In this document: positions 50,201 through 60,308 of the stretch, piece after piece
Numbering within the stretch: the first letter of the stretch is position 1
How the letters are laid out: each line of letters opens with the position of its first letter
DNA from: Duganella alba
GTDB lineage: Bacteria > Pseudomonadota > Gammaproteobacteria > Burkholderiales > Burkholderiaceae_D
Direction of reading: 5' to 3'
Assembly (NCBI RefSeq): GCF_009674495.1
Contig: NZ_WKJN01000016.1
Location: 1-64,000, forward strand
Length of the DNA: 64,000 nt
Notes under the pieces: generated by a model
What the model was told of the DNA's origin: nothing
The model's database searches: none
What the model saw: the letters and a program-made list of their open reading frames with translations, nothing else
Program-made: the position numbers and the translations under genes

Positions 50201-50677
50201 ATGAAGGGCGACCAAGAAGTTATCCGCTTGCTCAACGCACAGCTGACCAACGAACTCACCGCGATCAACCAGTACTTCCTGCACGCCAAGATGTACAAGC
50301 ACTGGGGCCTGGAAAAGATCGGCAAGAAAGAGTACGAAGAATCGATCGGCGAAATGAAGCACGCCGACAAACTGATCGACCGCATCCTGATGCTGGACGG
50401 CCTGCCGAACCTGCAAGCCATGCACAAGGTCATGGTTGGTGAGAACACCGAAGAGATGCTGAACTGCGACCTGAAGCTGGAAAAAGGCGCGCAGATCACC
50501 GTCAAGGAAGGCATCGCCGCCGCCGAGAAAGCCGCCGACTACGTGTCGCGCGACCTGTTGCTGATGATTCTGGAAGACACCGAAGAGCACATCGACTGGC
50601 TGGAAACCCAGCTGGACCTGATCGGCAAAGTGGGCATCCAGAACTACCTGCAAAGCCAGATGAGCGTCGAAGACTAA
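50201..50677 (+). CDS. bfr: Bacterioferritin
   Basis: A 158-residue haem-containing iron-storage ferritin that assembles into 24-mers. Ferroxidase ligands E18, E51, H54, the EH pair in DTEEHIDWLE, and haem ligand Met52 are present. ATG 50201 is the canonical start (MKGDQEVIRLLN); a longer frame to 50156 has no support. It is separated from bfd-tonB by the stress protein gene. Confidence 0.97.
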   Translation: MKGDQEVIRLLNAQLTNELTAINQYFLHAKMYKHWGLEKIGKKEYEESIGEMKHADKLIDRILMLDGLPNLQAMHKVMVGENTEEMLNCDLKLEKGAQITVKEGIAAAEKAADYVSRDLLLMILEDTEEHIDWLETQLDLIGKVGIQNYLQSQMSVED

Positions 50678-50685
50678 ACATAGAA

Positions 50686-50739
50686 CGCCATGTGGCCGTG
50701 CGGCGATCTTGAGCGCCGCACGGCCACATGGCGTTTTTT
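50686..50739. terminator. Bidirectional-looking terminator between bfr and the GST gene
   Basis: A 20-bp perfect stem (50686-50705 with 50714-50733), loop of 8, followed by TTTTTT (50734-50739). The stem begins CGCCATGTGGCCGTGCGGCG, so it includes the TGGCCGTGCGG block of the REP-like repeats. An A-pair on the left makes it work in both directions for bfr and the convergent GST. Confidence 0.9.
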
Positions 50740-51346
50740 ATTGTGGCGCGGTGTCCTTGAACGACGGGCGTTCGGACAGCTTGTCGTACAGCTTGGCCAG
50801 GTTGGCGTAGTCGTCGCGCCAGGTGATTTCCGGGAAGCGGAACGCCAGCCAGCCCAGCGCGCAGCCCACGGCCACATCGGCCAGCGAATAATGGATGCCG
50901 GCGCAGTACGCCTGCTCACCCAGCTTCTCCGACAGCGACTTCATGCTCAGATGTACCTTGCGCATCTGGCGCGCCATCCACTCCTCGCTTTGCTGCTCCG
51001 GCGGACGCATGGTGCGCTCCAGGCGCACGCTGACGGCGGCGTCGACCATGCCGTCGGCCAGCGCTTCCCAGCATTTGACGTCGGCGCGGTCGCGGCCGTT
51101 TGGCGGCAGCAGCTTGCAGACCGGCGTCAGCGTATCGAGATACTCCACCATCACACGCGAATCGATCATCACCGAGCCGTCCTCCATGACCAGGCTCGGC
51201 ACTTTGCCGAGCGGATTCCATTGGCTGATGGTGGTGTCTTCCGCCCACACATTTTCCAATTCGAACTGGTAATCAAGCTTTTTTTCCGCCAGAACGACAC
51301 GAACCTTGCGGACATAAGGGCTGGCGAGGGAACCGATGAGTTTCAT
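50738..51346 (-). CDS. Glutathione S-transferase family protein
   Basis: A 202-residue GST with N-terminal thioredoxin domain (SLASPYVRKVRVVLAEKKL, Ser at the usual activating position) and GKVPSLVMEDGSVMIDSRVM glutathione site, plus a helical C-terminal domain. Related to stringent-starvation/YibF-like GSTs. ATG ending 51346 is used; a GTG two codons upstream is possible. It ends in the bfr terminator. Confidence 0.88.
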   Translation of the reverse strand: MKLIGSLASPYVRKVRVVLAEKKLDYQFELENVWAEDTTISQWNPLGKVPSLVMEDGSVMIDSRVMVEYLDTLTPVCKLLPPNGRDRADVKCWEALADGMVDAAVSVRLERTMRPPEQQSEEWMARQMRKVHLSMKSLSEKLGEQAYCAGIHYSLADVAVGCALGWLAFRFPEITWRDDYANLAKLYDKLSERPSFKDTAPQ

Positions 51347-51412
51347 AGACACTTATAGAGGAAGAACAGGCTTCAGTATAACATCGGCGGCTTGGGCCGC
51401 CGCCGATGGTAA

Positions 51413-52828
<1,416 letters not shown>

Positions 52829-52854
52829 TGTAAAAAAGCAATTTGCTCTACACT

Positions 52855-52908
52855 AGCCCCGCAGCCTGAACGCGCTCAAGATCGCGCTCAGTGCAGCGGG
52901 GCTTTTTT
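52855..52908 (+). terminator. Intrinsic terminator after purB
   Basis: AGCCCCGC (52855-52862) pairs with GCGGGGCT (52896-52903), with a T-run following. The loop of about 33 bases can itself pair partly (CGCGCTC against GATCGCG). Confidence 0.85.
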
Positions 52909-52989
52909 ATTTTTAGGGTCCGTCAAGCGCATACCGCAATTCTTTGGTATATTTAGTCCTAATACGTACTAATTCTCCGGAGCCGTTTT

Positions 52990-53517
52990 ATGCCACGCTA
53001 TACCAAAACCGCAATGTTGCTGCACTGGCTGGTCGCCTTGCTCATCATTGCCACCTTCTTCCTCGGCCTGTCCATGGTCGCCATCCACGGCTTTTCGCCC
53101 ACCAAGCTGAAGTACTTCTCCTGGCACAAGTGGATGGGCGTCACGGTGCTGTTACTGGCCGTGCTGCGCGTGCTGTGGCGCGTCACGCACAAGCCGCCGG
53201 CCAAGCTGAGCTCGATTCCCGACTGGCAGCACCTGATCGCCGAAGGCATGCACTTCCTGCTGTACTTCCTGATCTTCGCGGTGCCGATCTCGGGCTACTT
53301 CTACACCTATGCGGCCGGCGTGCCGGTGGTGTACCTGGGCCTGTGGCAGATGCCGGCCGTGATCGCCGCCGATCCTGAACTTAAGGCAACTTTAAAAACT
53401 GTTCATTATGTTTTGACCATGACCATGGCTGCCGCCGTTGTGGCCCACGCCCTGGCCGCCCTGAAGCACCACTTTGTCGACCGCGACGTGACCCTGAAAC
53501 GCATGTTGCCGCTGTAA
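52990..53517 (+). CDS. cybB: Cytochrome b561 (CybB-type)
   Basis: A 175-residue four-helix membrane di-haem cytochrome. Likely haem ligands are His in AMLLHWLVAL, SWHKWMGV, EGMHFLLYF and KTVHYVLTM. It moves electrons from the quinol pool or superoxide; the partner is unknown. It begins a run with two YceI genes, 19 bp before the first, an association common in proteobacteria (cytochrome b561-YceI). Confidence 0.92.
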   Translation: MPRYTKTAMLLHWLVALLIIATFFLGLSMVAIHGFSPTKLKYFSWHKWMGVTVLLLAVLRVLWRVTHKPPAKLSSIPDWQHLIAEGMHFLLYFLIFAVPISGYFYTYAAGVPVVYLGLWQMPAVIAADPELKATLKTVHYVLTMTMAAAVVAHALAALKHHFVDRDVTLKRMLPL

Positions 53518-53536
53518 TCACCCACTGGAGCCTACC

Positions 53537-54091
53537 ATGAAAACCATCAAAAAAATCGCCCTCGTATCCATGCTGGGGATCGCCTTTGCCGCCAGCGCCG
53601 CCGCCCTGAAAACCGATCCGGCCAAGAGCACCGTCACCGCCACCTTCAAGCAGATGAACGTGCCGGTCGACGCCAAGTTCAAGAAATTCACCGCCGCCAT
53701 CGACTACGATGCGGCCAAGCCGGACGCCGCCAAAGCCACCGTGGAAGTCGAGACCGGCAGCATGGACCTGGGTGACGCCGAGTACAACAAGGAAGTGACC
53801 AAGAAAGAATGGTTCAACGCCGCCCAGTTCCCGAAAGCGACCTTCGTGTCGTCGTCGATCAAGGCTGCCGGCGCCGGCAAGCTGACCGTCACCGGCAAGC
53901 TGACCATCAAGGGCAAGGCCACCGACGTCAGCTTCCCGCTGACCGTCAAGGCCGACGGCAAGAACCAGGTGTTTGACGGCGTGCTGCCGATCAAGCGCCT
54001 GGCCTACAACATCGGCGAAGGCGAATGGAAAGACACCAGCATGGTGGCCGACGATGTCGCCATCAAGTTCCACGTCGTCGCCGGCCAATAA
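53537..54091 (+). CDS. YceI-family periplasmic protein (copy 1)
   Basis: A 184-residue protein with signal peptide (VSMLGIAFAASAAA) and a lipocalin-like YceI barrel that binds isoprenoid molecules, such as polyprenyl quinones. The core is TVEVETGSMDLGDAEYNKEV and KEWFNAAQFPKATFVS. It is paired with cytochrome b561, so a role in quinol or isoprenoid handling is inferred. Confidence 0.9.
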   Translation: MKTIKKIALVSMLGIAFAASAAALKTDPAKSTVTATFKQMNVPVDAKFKKFTAAIDYDAAKPDAAKATVEVETGSMDLGDAEYNKEVTKKEWFNAAQFPKATFVSSSIKAAGAGKLTVTGKLTIKGKATDVSFPLTVKADGKNQVFDGVLPIKRLAYNIGEGEWKDTSMVADDVAIKFHVVAGQ

Positions 54092-54120
54092 CGCAAGACC
54101 ACCAACGGAGACACCACAAG

Positions 54121-54687
54121 ATGAAAGCACAGATCCTGATCGCCACGCTGCTGGCCGCCTCGGCCACGTCGGCCATCGCCACCACCTACAACATCGACCC
54201 GACGCACACGTACCCGAGCTTCGAGGCCGATCACATGGGCCTGTCGGTATGGCGCGGCAAGTTCGACAAGACCAGCGGCACGGTGACCATGGATCGCGCG
54301 GCCAGGACAGGTGGTCTCGACATCAAGATCGACCCGGCCTCGATCGACTTCGGCCTGGAGGCGATGAACAAGCACGCCAAGGGCGAGGACATGTTCAACG
54401 TCGGCAAGTTCCCGACCATCACCTACACCAGCAAATCGTTCAAGTTTGAAGGCGACCAACTGGTGGCGGTGGACGGCGAGCTGACGCTGCTCGGCGTGAC
54501 CAAGCCGGTGACGCTGAAGGTCAACAAGTTCAAGTGCATCATGCATCCGCGCTACAAGAAGGAAGCCTGCGGCGCCGACGCCAGCGCCGAGTTCAAGCGC
54601 AGCGACTTCGGCCTCAACTACGGCCTGCCCAACTTCTCGCCGGAAGTCAAACTGGCGATCCAGATCGAAGCCATCAAGGCTGACTAA
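54121..54687 (+). CDS. YceI-family periplasmic protein (copy 2)
   Basis: A 188-residue YceI barrel with signal peptide (ILIATLLAASATSAIA) and the DPTHTYPSFEADHMGLSVWRG signature of the E. coli YceI-like group. It differs clearly from copy 1, so this is an ancient pair. AACGGAGACACC precedes the ATG; the gap from copy 1 is 29 bp. A long palindrome begins 3 bp after the stop. Confidence 0.91.
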   Translation: MKAQILIATLLAASATSAIATTYNIDPTHTYPSFEADHMGLSVWRGKFDKTSGTVTMDRAARTGGLDIKIDPASIDFGLEAMNKHAKGEDMFNVGKFPTITYTSKSFKFEGDQLVAVDGELTLLGVTKPVTLKVNKFKCIMHPRYKKEACGADASAEFKRSDFGLNYGLPNFSPEVKLAIQIEAIKAD

Positions 54688-54689
54688 AA

Positions 54690-54779
54690 TCCGGGGTCAG
54701 GTCCCCCATTTCTACACGGCCTCTACCGTAGCGAACGCTACGGTAGAGGCCGTGTAGAAATGGGGGACCTGACCCCGGA
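54690..54779. repeat. Perfect 44-bp inverted repeat (REPIN-like palindrome)
   Basis: Two arms of 44 bases (54690-54733 and 54736-54779) are exact reverse complements, with AA between, so a 90-bp hairpin can form. The arms start TCCGGGGTCAGGTCCCCC, related to the GGGGTCAG core of the other repeats here but with a different inner block (CGGCCTCTACCGTAGCG). It lies 45 bp before the S46 peptidase start. Confidence 0.85.
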
Positions 54780-54824
54780 GTATTGCTATACTTCTACGGC
54801 CGTTCAACCACAGTAGAAGAGACA

Positions 54825-56978
54825 ATGAAAAAATCCCTGATCGCGCTCGCCATCCTGAGCACCTCCGCCTATGCGGACGAAGGCATGTGGATGCCTCAAC
54901 AGCTGCCACAAGTAGCCAAGGAACTGAAAGCCGCCGGCCTCAAGCTGGACCCGGCCACCCTCACCAAGCTGACCGAGTTCCCGATGGGCGCCATCGTCAG
55001 CCTGGGCGGTTGCTCGGCCTCCTTCGTGTCGCCGCAAGGCCTGGTCGCCACCAACCACCACTGCGTGTACGGCAGCGTCGCCCACAACTCGACGCCGGAA
55101 CGCAATCTGCTGGCCAACGGTTTCCTGGCCCACAACCTGGGCGAGGAACTGCCGGCCGCGCCGGGTTCGCGCATCTGGGTGACCAAGGCGGTGACCGATG
55201 TCAGCAAGCAGGTGGTGACGCCGGAAGTGGCCAAGCTGAGCGGCAAGGCGCGCAGCGACGCGATCGAGAAGAACCAGAAAGCCATCCAGGCCGAGTGCGA
55301 AAAAGACGCCGGCCACCGCTGCACCGTGGCGGCCTACTACGGCGGCCTGGAGTACTACCTGATCAAGCAGCTGGAAATCCGCGACGTGCGCCTGGTGCAC
55401 GCGCCGCCTGAAGGCGTGGGCAAGTTCGGCGGCGACACCGACAACTGGATGTGGCCACGCCACACCGGCGACTACGGTTTCTATCGCGCCTACGTCAGCA
55501 AGGACGGCAAGGCCGCCGACTACAGCAAGGACAACGTCCCCTACGTGCCGCAGCACTACCTGAAGCTGGCCAAGGAAGGCGTCAAGGAAGGCGACTTCAT
55601 CATGGTGCTCGGCTACCCGGGCCGCACCAACCGCCACCGCCTGCCGTCGGAAGTGGCGTTCACCTTCGACTGGAACTATCCGGCCTTCGTCAAGCAATCG
55701 GCCGAGAGCCTGGCCATCATTGCCGACACCACCAAGGACAACAAGGACACCGCGCTGAAGTATGCGTCGCAAGTGGCCGGCATCAACAACTACTACAAGA
55801 ACCGCCAGGGCATGCTGGACTCCTACGCCGGCAGCGACATGCTGAAGCGTAAAACCGCCGAGCACGAAGCGCTGAAGCAGTGGATCAACGCCGACGCCAA
55901 GCGCAAGGCCGAATACGCCGGCGACATCGAACTGGTGGAAAAACTGATCGCCCAGCGCGATGCCGAACTGAAGCGCGACTACTACTTCGGCTCGTCGAAG
56001 CCACGCCTGCTGAACACCGCGCGCATGCTGTACCGCCTGGCCAACGAAAACACCAAGCCGGACGCCGACCGCAAATCGGGCTACCAGGTGCGTGACGTGC
56101 CGCGCCTGAAATCGTCGGTCGATGCGCTGGTACGCAACTACGACGAGAAGGTCGACAAGGCGCTGGTGCTCAACAGCCTGACCAAGTACGCCGCCCAGCC
56201 GGCGGCCGAACGCAACGCCGCGTTTGACGCGGTGGTCGGCATCAAGGACGGCATGAGCAAGACCGACCTGCAAGCCGCCCTGGACAAGCTGTACGCCGGC
56301 AGCAAGCTGGGCGACCTGGCCGAGCGCAAAGCCTGGCTGGAGCGCAAGCCGGCCGACTTCAAGGCCAGTGACGACAGCTTCATCAAGGCCGCCGTGGCGC
56401 TGTACGAGCCGGACCTGAAATCGGAAGCCGAAGACGAGGAACTGGGCGGCAAGCTGCAACAAGCCTATGCCAACTACATGAAGGCCAAGATCGCCTACAT
56501 GCACAGCAAGGGCCAGGCGGTTTATCCCGACGCCAACAGCACCCTGCGCGTGACCTTCGGCAAAATCGCCGGCCGCGATCCGGGCGCCGACGGCACCACC
56601 TGGAAAGCCTTCACCACCGTGGCCGGCGTCGCCGCCAAAGCCACCGGCCAGGGTGAGTTCAACGCCCCCGCCGCGCAGCTGAAGGCGATCAAGGACAAGG
56701 ACTTCGGCAAGTACGCCGATCCGAAACTGAAGTCGGTGCCGGTGGCCTACCTGGCCACGCTGGACATCACCGGCGGCAACTCCGGTTCGGCCGCGCTGAA
56801 CGCCAAGGGCGAGTGGATCGGCCTGGCCTTCGACGGCACGCTGGACTCGATCATTTCGGACTGGGACTTCAACAAGGCGATGACCCGCGACATCCAGGTC
56901 GACCTGCGCTACATCCTGTGGAACATGAAACACGTCGACCACGCCGACAACCTGCTGAAGGAAATGAACGCCGAATAA
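54825..56978 (+). CDS. S46-family dipeptidyl peptidase (DPP7/DPP11 type)
   Basis: A 717-residue exported exopeptidase removing dipeptides. Signal peptide MKKSLIALAILSTSAYA. The serine protease fold carries the catalytic His region TNHHCVYG (78/79), Asp in GGDTDNWMWPRHTGDY, and nucleophile Ser653 in GGNSGSAALNAKGEW. At +18 from the Ser (671) the residue is Gly in AFDGT, as in DPP7, where DPP11 has Arg, so preference for hydrophobic rather than acidic P1 residues is predicted. The ribosome binding site is AGAAGAGA. A terminator follows the gene. Confidence 0.92.
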   Translation: MKKSLIALAILSTSAYADEGMWMPQQLPQVAKELKAAGLKLDPATLTKLTEFPMGAIVSLGGCSASFVSPQGLVATNHHCVYGSVAHNSTPERNLLANGFLAHNLGEELPAAPGSRIWVTKAVTDVSKQVVTPEVAKLSGKARSDAIEKNQKAIQAECEKDAGHRCTVAAYYGGLEYYLIKQLEIRDVRLVHAPPEGVGKFGGDTDNWMWPRHTGDYGFYRAYVSKDGKAADYSKDNVPYVPQHYLKLAKEGVKEGDFIMVLGYPGRTNRHRLPSEVAFTFDWNYPAFVKQSAESLAIIADTTKDNKDTALKYASQVAGINNYYKNRQGMLDSYAGSDMLKRKTAEHEALKQWINADAKRKAEYAGDIELVEKLIAQRDAELKRDYYFGSSKPRLLNTARMLYRLANENTKPDADRKSGYQVRDVPRLKSSVDALVRNYDEKVDKALVLNSLTKYAAQPAAERNAAFDAVVGIKDGMSKTDLQAALDKLYAGSKLGDLAERKAWLERKPADFKASDDSFIKAAVALYEPDLKSEAEDEELGGKLQQAYANYMKAKIAYMHSKGQAVYPDANSTLRVTFGKIAGRDPGADGTTWKAFTTVAGVAAKATGQGEFNAPAAQLKAIKDKDFGKYADPKLKSVPVAYLATLDITGGNSGSAALNAKGEWIGLAFDGTLDSIISDWDFNKAMTRDIQVDLRYILWNMKHVDHADNLLKEMNAE

Positions 56979-56999
56979 GCGCCTCATCCTTAAGCCGGA

Positions 57000-57032
57000 A
57001 GCCACGCCCCTGTAAAGCGGCGTGGCTTTTTT
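57000..57032 (+). terminator. Intrinsic terminator after the S46 peptidase
   Basis: AGCCACGCC (57000-57008) pairs with GGCGTGGCT (57019-57027) around a 10-base loop, followed by TTTTT. Confidence 0.88.
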
Positions 57033-57083
57033 CATGGATGGGGTACATTATTGTTTCCGTCCAAAACCACTGAAGGAGATTCC

Positions 57084-57653
57084 ATGTCCGCGAAGAAAAT
57101 CGCCGTTGTGATCGGCAGCCTGCGCAAAGAGTCGCTCAACCGTAAGATCGCCAAGGAAGTCATCGCGCTGGCGCCGGCGTCGCTGAGCCTGGAGATCGTC
57201 GAGATCGGTGAACTGGCCATCTACAACGAGGATCTGGAAGGCAACGGCGCCACGCCGCCGCAGGCGTGGACCCAGTTCCGCGACCGCATCAAGGAATTCG
57301 ACGGCGTGCTGTTCTTCACGCCGGAATACAACCGCTCCACCACCGCCGCGCTGAAGAACGCGCTCGACGTCGGCTCGCGTCCTTACGGCAGCAGCGTCTG
57401 GAGCGGCAAGCCGGCCGGCATCGTCAGCGTGTCGCCCGGCGCCACCGGCGCGTTCGGCGCCAACCACCACCTGCGCCAGTCGCTGGTGTTCCTCGACATG
57501 CCGACGCTGCTGCAACCGGAAGCCTACATCGGCGGCGCCGCCAAACTGCTCGGCGACGACGGCAAGCTGAACAACGACAGCACCAGGGAGTTCCTGAAGA
57601 AATTCATCGACACCTACGCCACCTGGGTCGAGACCAACGCCAAAAAGAAGTAA
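57084..57653 (+). CDS. NADPH-dependent FMN reductase
   Basis: A 189-residue flavodoxin-fold reductase (ChrR/YieF group) reducing FMN, quinones or chromate. GSLRKESLNRKIA binds the FMN phosphate and FFTPEYNRSTTAALKNALD is the second site. GAAGGAGA precedes ATG 57084, and an upstream frame to 57051 is not used. It converges with the MBL-like gene with no gap. Confidence 0.92.
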   Translation: MSAKKIAVVIGSLRKESLNRKIAKEVIALAPASLSLEIVEIGELAIYNEDLEGNGATPPQAWTQFRDRIKEFDGVLFFTPEYNRSTTAALKNALDVGSRPYGSSVWSGKPAGIVSVSPGATGAFGANHHLRQSLVFLDMPTLLQPEAYIGGAAKLLGDDGKLNNDSTREFLKKFIDTYATWVETNAKKK

Positions 57654-58385
57654 TCAGCGTTTGATCACCGTGAAGGCATAGCCGGTCTCCTTCAGCGTGG
57701 CCGGCACCCACACCCGCGGCGCGCCGCGGTTCAGCGCCAGCAGGTGCGGACCGTCGCGCCCCGGCAGCAAGGCAACATCCGCGCCCGGCAGGCGCTGCGC
57801 CAGTTGCAGCGCGCCGTCCGCCGCGCCGGCCCGGCTGACATACACCCGGTACGAGGCGCGGCTGTCGCCGATCTCCAGCAGATAGCCGGCCACCGTCGCC
57901 ATGCCGGCGCTTCCCGGCATGGCGGTCACCCGCAGCCGCGTTTTCTGCTTGCGCAGCTCCAGCGCGTTCCACGGCTGCATCGGATACAGCTTCGGTCCGC
58001 CGGCTCTGGGCGGCACGCCGCTGTCGCTCGGCTCCGCCACCACCACCCGCAAGCCGTCGCGCAAGGCCAGCAACGGCGCCAGCCCGTCATAACGGCCGGC
58101 CGTGGCCGGCGTCACCAGCAGCAGGTCGGCCGCCGGCCAGCTGCGCGCGATGTCCTGGCTGTACGCCTCGGCGTCGGCGTCCACCGTCAGCACCGTCAGG
58201 CCCTGGAAGCTGATCAGCACCATGCCCTTGCCGACCGGCTGCATGCGCCCCTGCGCCACGCTGCCGCCGCCATTGCCGTCCAGCTCGATCACATAGCGCG
58301 GCCCGACCTGCGCCACGCCCCAGCGGCAGCCCAACGCCATCAGCAACACCACGCCCACCGCCCGCCAGCCATAGTGGTTCCGCAT
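57654..58385 (-). CDS. Metallo-beta-lactamase-fold-like protein without metal ligands
   Basis: A 243-residue exported protein with a signal or anchor helix (VGVVLLMALGC). After QVGPRYVIELDG it follows the MBL layout: MVLISFQGLTVLTVDADAE, then PAADLLLVTPATAGRYDGL where an MBL would have HxHxDH, then LRVVVAEPS. None of the zinc His ligands are present, so hydrolysis by the usual mechanism is not expected. The ATG ending at 58385 has GGGAGG upstream. It is divergent from the M14 peptidase. Fold assignment is by eye and tentative. Confidence 0.6.
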   Translation of the reverse strand: MRNHYGWRAVGVVLLMALGCRWGVAQVGPRYVIELDGNGGGSVAQGRMQPVGKGMVLISFQGLTVLTVDADAEAYSQDIARSWPAADLLLVTPATAGRYDGLAPLLALRDGLRVVVAEPSDSGVPPRAGGPKLYPMQPWNALELRKQKTRLRVTAMPGSAGMATVAGYLLEIGDSRASYRVYVSRAGAADGALQLAQRLPGADVALLPGRDGPHLLALNRGAPRVWVPATLKETGYAFTVIKR

Positions 58386-58540
58386 CGCAGCCTCCCTCGA
58401 AGTCATGAGAGGTCCAGTAAAACACCGGCCGCATAAATTTACCTTGAAGCAACTCAAGCCAGCAGCTGCGGGCGCTCAAAAAACGGGCACAATGATACAA
58501 TTCTGCCCTCCTCCAAATTCCCGCTGAGATTCAGAAGACC

Positions 58541-60229
58541 ATGCACGCAGACATGCCGACGCCTTACGAAAAAGGCAATCACAACCAAACCACCACGTGG
58601 AGCGAATGCATCGCTTTCTACGAAGAGCTGGCCCGGCGCTTCCCGCACGTGCTGCGCTTTGAGCAGATCGGCCTGTCCGACGGCGGCATCCCGGTACATG
58701 CCGGCGTGGTCAGCGCCGACGGCGTGCACGACCGCAGCCAGATCAAGGCCGAAGGCCGCACCGTCTTCTTCAACAACAACGGCATCCATCCGGGCGAACC
58801 GGAAGGCGTCGATGCCTGCATGGCCATCGTGCGCGACCTGTGCTTCGATCCGGCCAGGCTGGCCGCGCTGGGCAAGACCGTGCTGCTGTTCGTCCCGCTG
58901 TACAACGTCGATGGCGCACTGAACCGCGCCGACACCTCGCGCGTCAACCAGGACGGCCCGGAGCAGTTCGGCTTCCGCGGCAACAGCCGCCACCTCGACC
59001 TGAACCGCGACTTCATCAAGTGCGACACCTACAACGCCCAACTGTTCAACCAGCTGCTGACCAGCTGGGACCCGGACGTGATGGTGGACACCCACACCTC
59101 CAACGGCGCCGACTACCCGTACACCATGACGCTGATCCACACCCAGGCGGACAAGCTGGGCTACGGCCTCGGCCCCTTCCTGCGCGAGACCATGCTGCCG
59201 CACATCTACAAGGAAATGGACGCCAAGGGCTGGCCGACCTGCCCTTACGTCAATCCGGTGCAGGACACGCCGGACGACGGCATCGCCGAATTCCTCGAAG
59301 TGCCGCGCTTCTCGACCGGCTTCGCCGCCCTGCACCACGTGATCGGCTTCATGCCGGAGACGCATATGCTCAAGCCCTTCAAGGACCGCTACGACTCGAT
59401 GCGCGCCCTGCTGGACGTGACCATGGACTTCACCATCCGGTACGGCGAACAAATCAAGCAGCTGCGCGCCGACGCCAAGCAGCAGGCCGCCAACGCCACC
59501 GACTGGACCGTCAACTGGAAGATGGACGAATCGAATCCATCGACCTTCCGCTTCAAGGGCTACGCCGCGCAGCGCAGCGCCAGCCTGCTGGGCAACTACC
59601 AACGCCTGTCCTACGACCGCAGCCAGCCGTGGGAAAAGGACATCGCCTACTACAACAGCTTTGTGCCGGCGGCCACCGTGCGTGCGCCGAAAGGCTACAT
59701 CGTGCCGCAAGCCTGGCGCGAAGCCATCGAACGCCTGCAATGGAACGGCGTGGAGATGGCCCGCTTCGACGAAGCGCAGACGGTGGAAGCGCAGTACTAT
59801 CACATCGCCTCCGTGACCTCGCGCAGCAACGCCTACGAAGGCCATATGTACCATGACGACGTGCAGCTGGAAGCGCGCACCGCCAGCTTCACCGTGCAGC
59901 CGGGCGACTACTTCATCCCGCTGAAGCAGGCCAACGCCCGCTACGCCGTCGAAACGCTGGAGCCGCAAGGCCACGACTCCTTCTTCCGCTGGGGATTCTT
60001 CAACAGCGTGCTGGAGAAAAAAGAAGCCTACTCCGATTACGTGTTTGAAGACCTCGCACTGGAAATGCTGGAAACCGAACCGGAACTGAAAGCGAAGTTC
60101 GAAGCATGGAAGACCGCCAATCCGGCGCTGCTGTCGGACCAGGATGCGGTGCTCGGCTTCATCTTCGCCCATGGCAAGCGCCATGCGGAACCGGAATGGC
60201 GCCGCTACCCGGTGCTGTCCGTCTTCTAA
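58541..60229 (+). CDS. M14-family zinc carboxypeptidase-like protein
   Basis: A 562-residue protein. The N-terminal M14 domain (about 15-330) has the zinc motif NNNGIHPGEPEGVDA (His and Glu) and the third ligand in MVDTHTSNGADYPYT. A C-terminal part of about 200 residues (YYHIASVTSRSNAYEG, QPGDYFIPLKQANAR) is typical of long M14 peptidases. No signal peptide is visible, so it is probably cytoplasmic. Substrate unknown; cleavage of peptides or peptidoglycan fragments are alternatives. Confidence 0.88.
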   Translation: MHADMPTPYEKGNHNQTTTWSECIAFYEELARRFPHVLRFEQIGLSDGGIPVHAGVVSADGVHDRSQIKAEGRTVFFNNNGIHPGEPEGVDACMAIVRDLCFDPARLAALGKTVLLFVPLYNVDGALNRADTSRVNQDGPEQFGFRGNSRHLDLNRDFIKCDTYNAQLFNQLLTSWDPDVMVDTHTSNGADYPYTMTLIHTQADKLGYGLGPFLRETMLPHIYKEMDAKGWPTCPYVNPVQDTPDDGIAEFLEVPRFSTGFAALHHVIGFMPETHMLKPFKDRYDSMRALLDVTMDFTIRYGEQIKQLRADAKQQAANATDWTVNWKMDESNPSTFRFKGYAAQRSASLLGNYQRLSYDRSQPWEKDIAYYNSFVPAATVRAPKGYIVPQAWREAIERLQWNGVEMARFDEAQTVEAQYYHIASVTSRSNAYEGHMYHDDVQLEARTASFTVQPGDYFIPLKQANARYAVETLEPQGHDSFFRWGFFNSVLEKKEAYSDYVFEDLALEMLETEPELKAKFEAWKTANPALLSDQDAVLGFIFAHGKRHAEPEWRRYPVLSVF

Positions 60230-60308
60230 ACAATTTAAAACCGCGTTACCACATGCGCATCCCGGCGATCCTGGGATGCGCATGCAAGCTGCCCACAAGG
60301 CCATAGCC

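Noticed and set aside
49998-50204. 68-residue ORF in the gap before bfr
   Set aside because: It covers the Fur-like site and bfr leader, lacks a ribosome binding site and has no features of a protein.
54690-54779. Palindrome as a simple transcription terminator of the YceI operon
   Set aside because: The stem is far longer than a terminator needs and no T-run follows, so a repeat element is the better description, although it may stop transcription as well.
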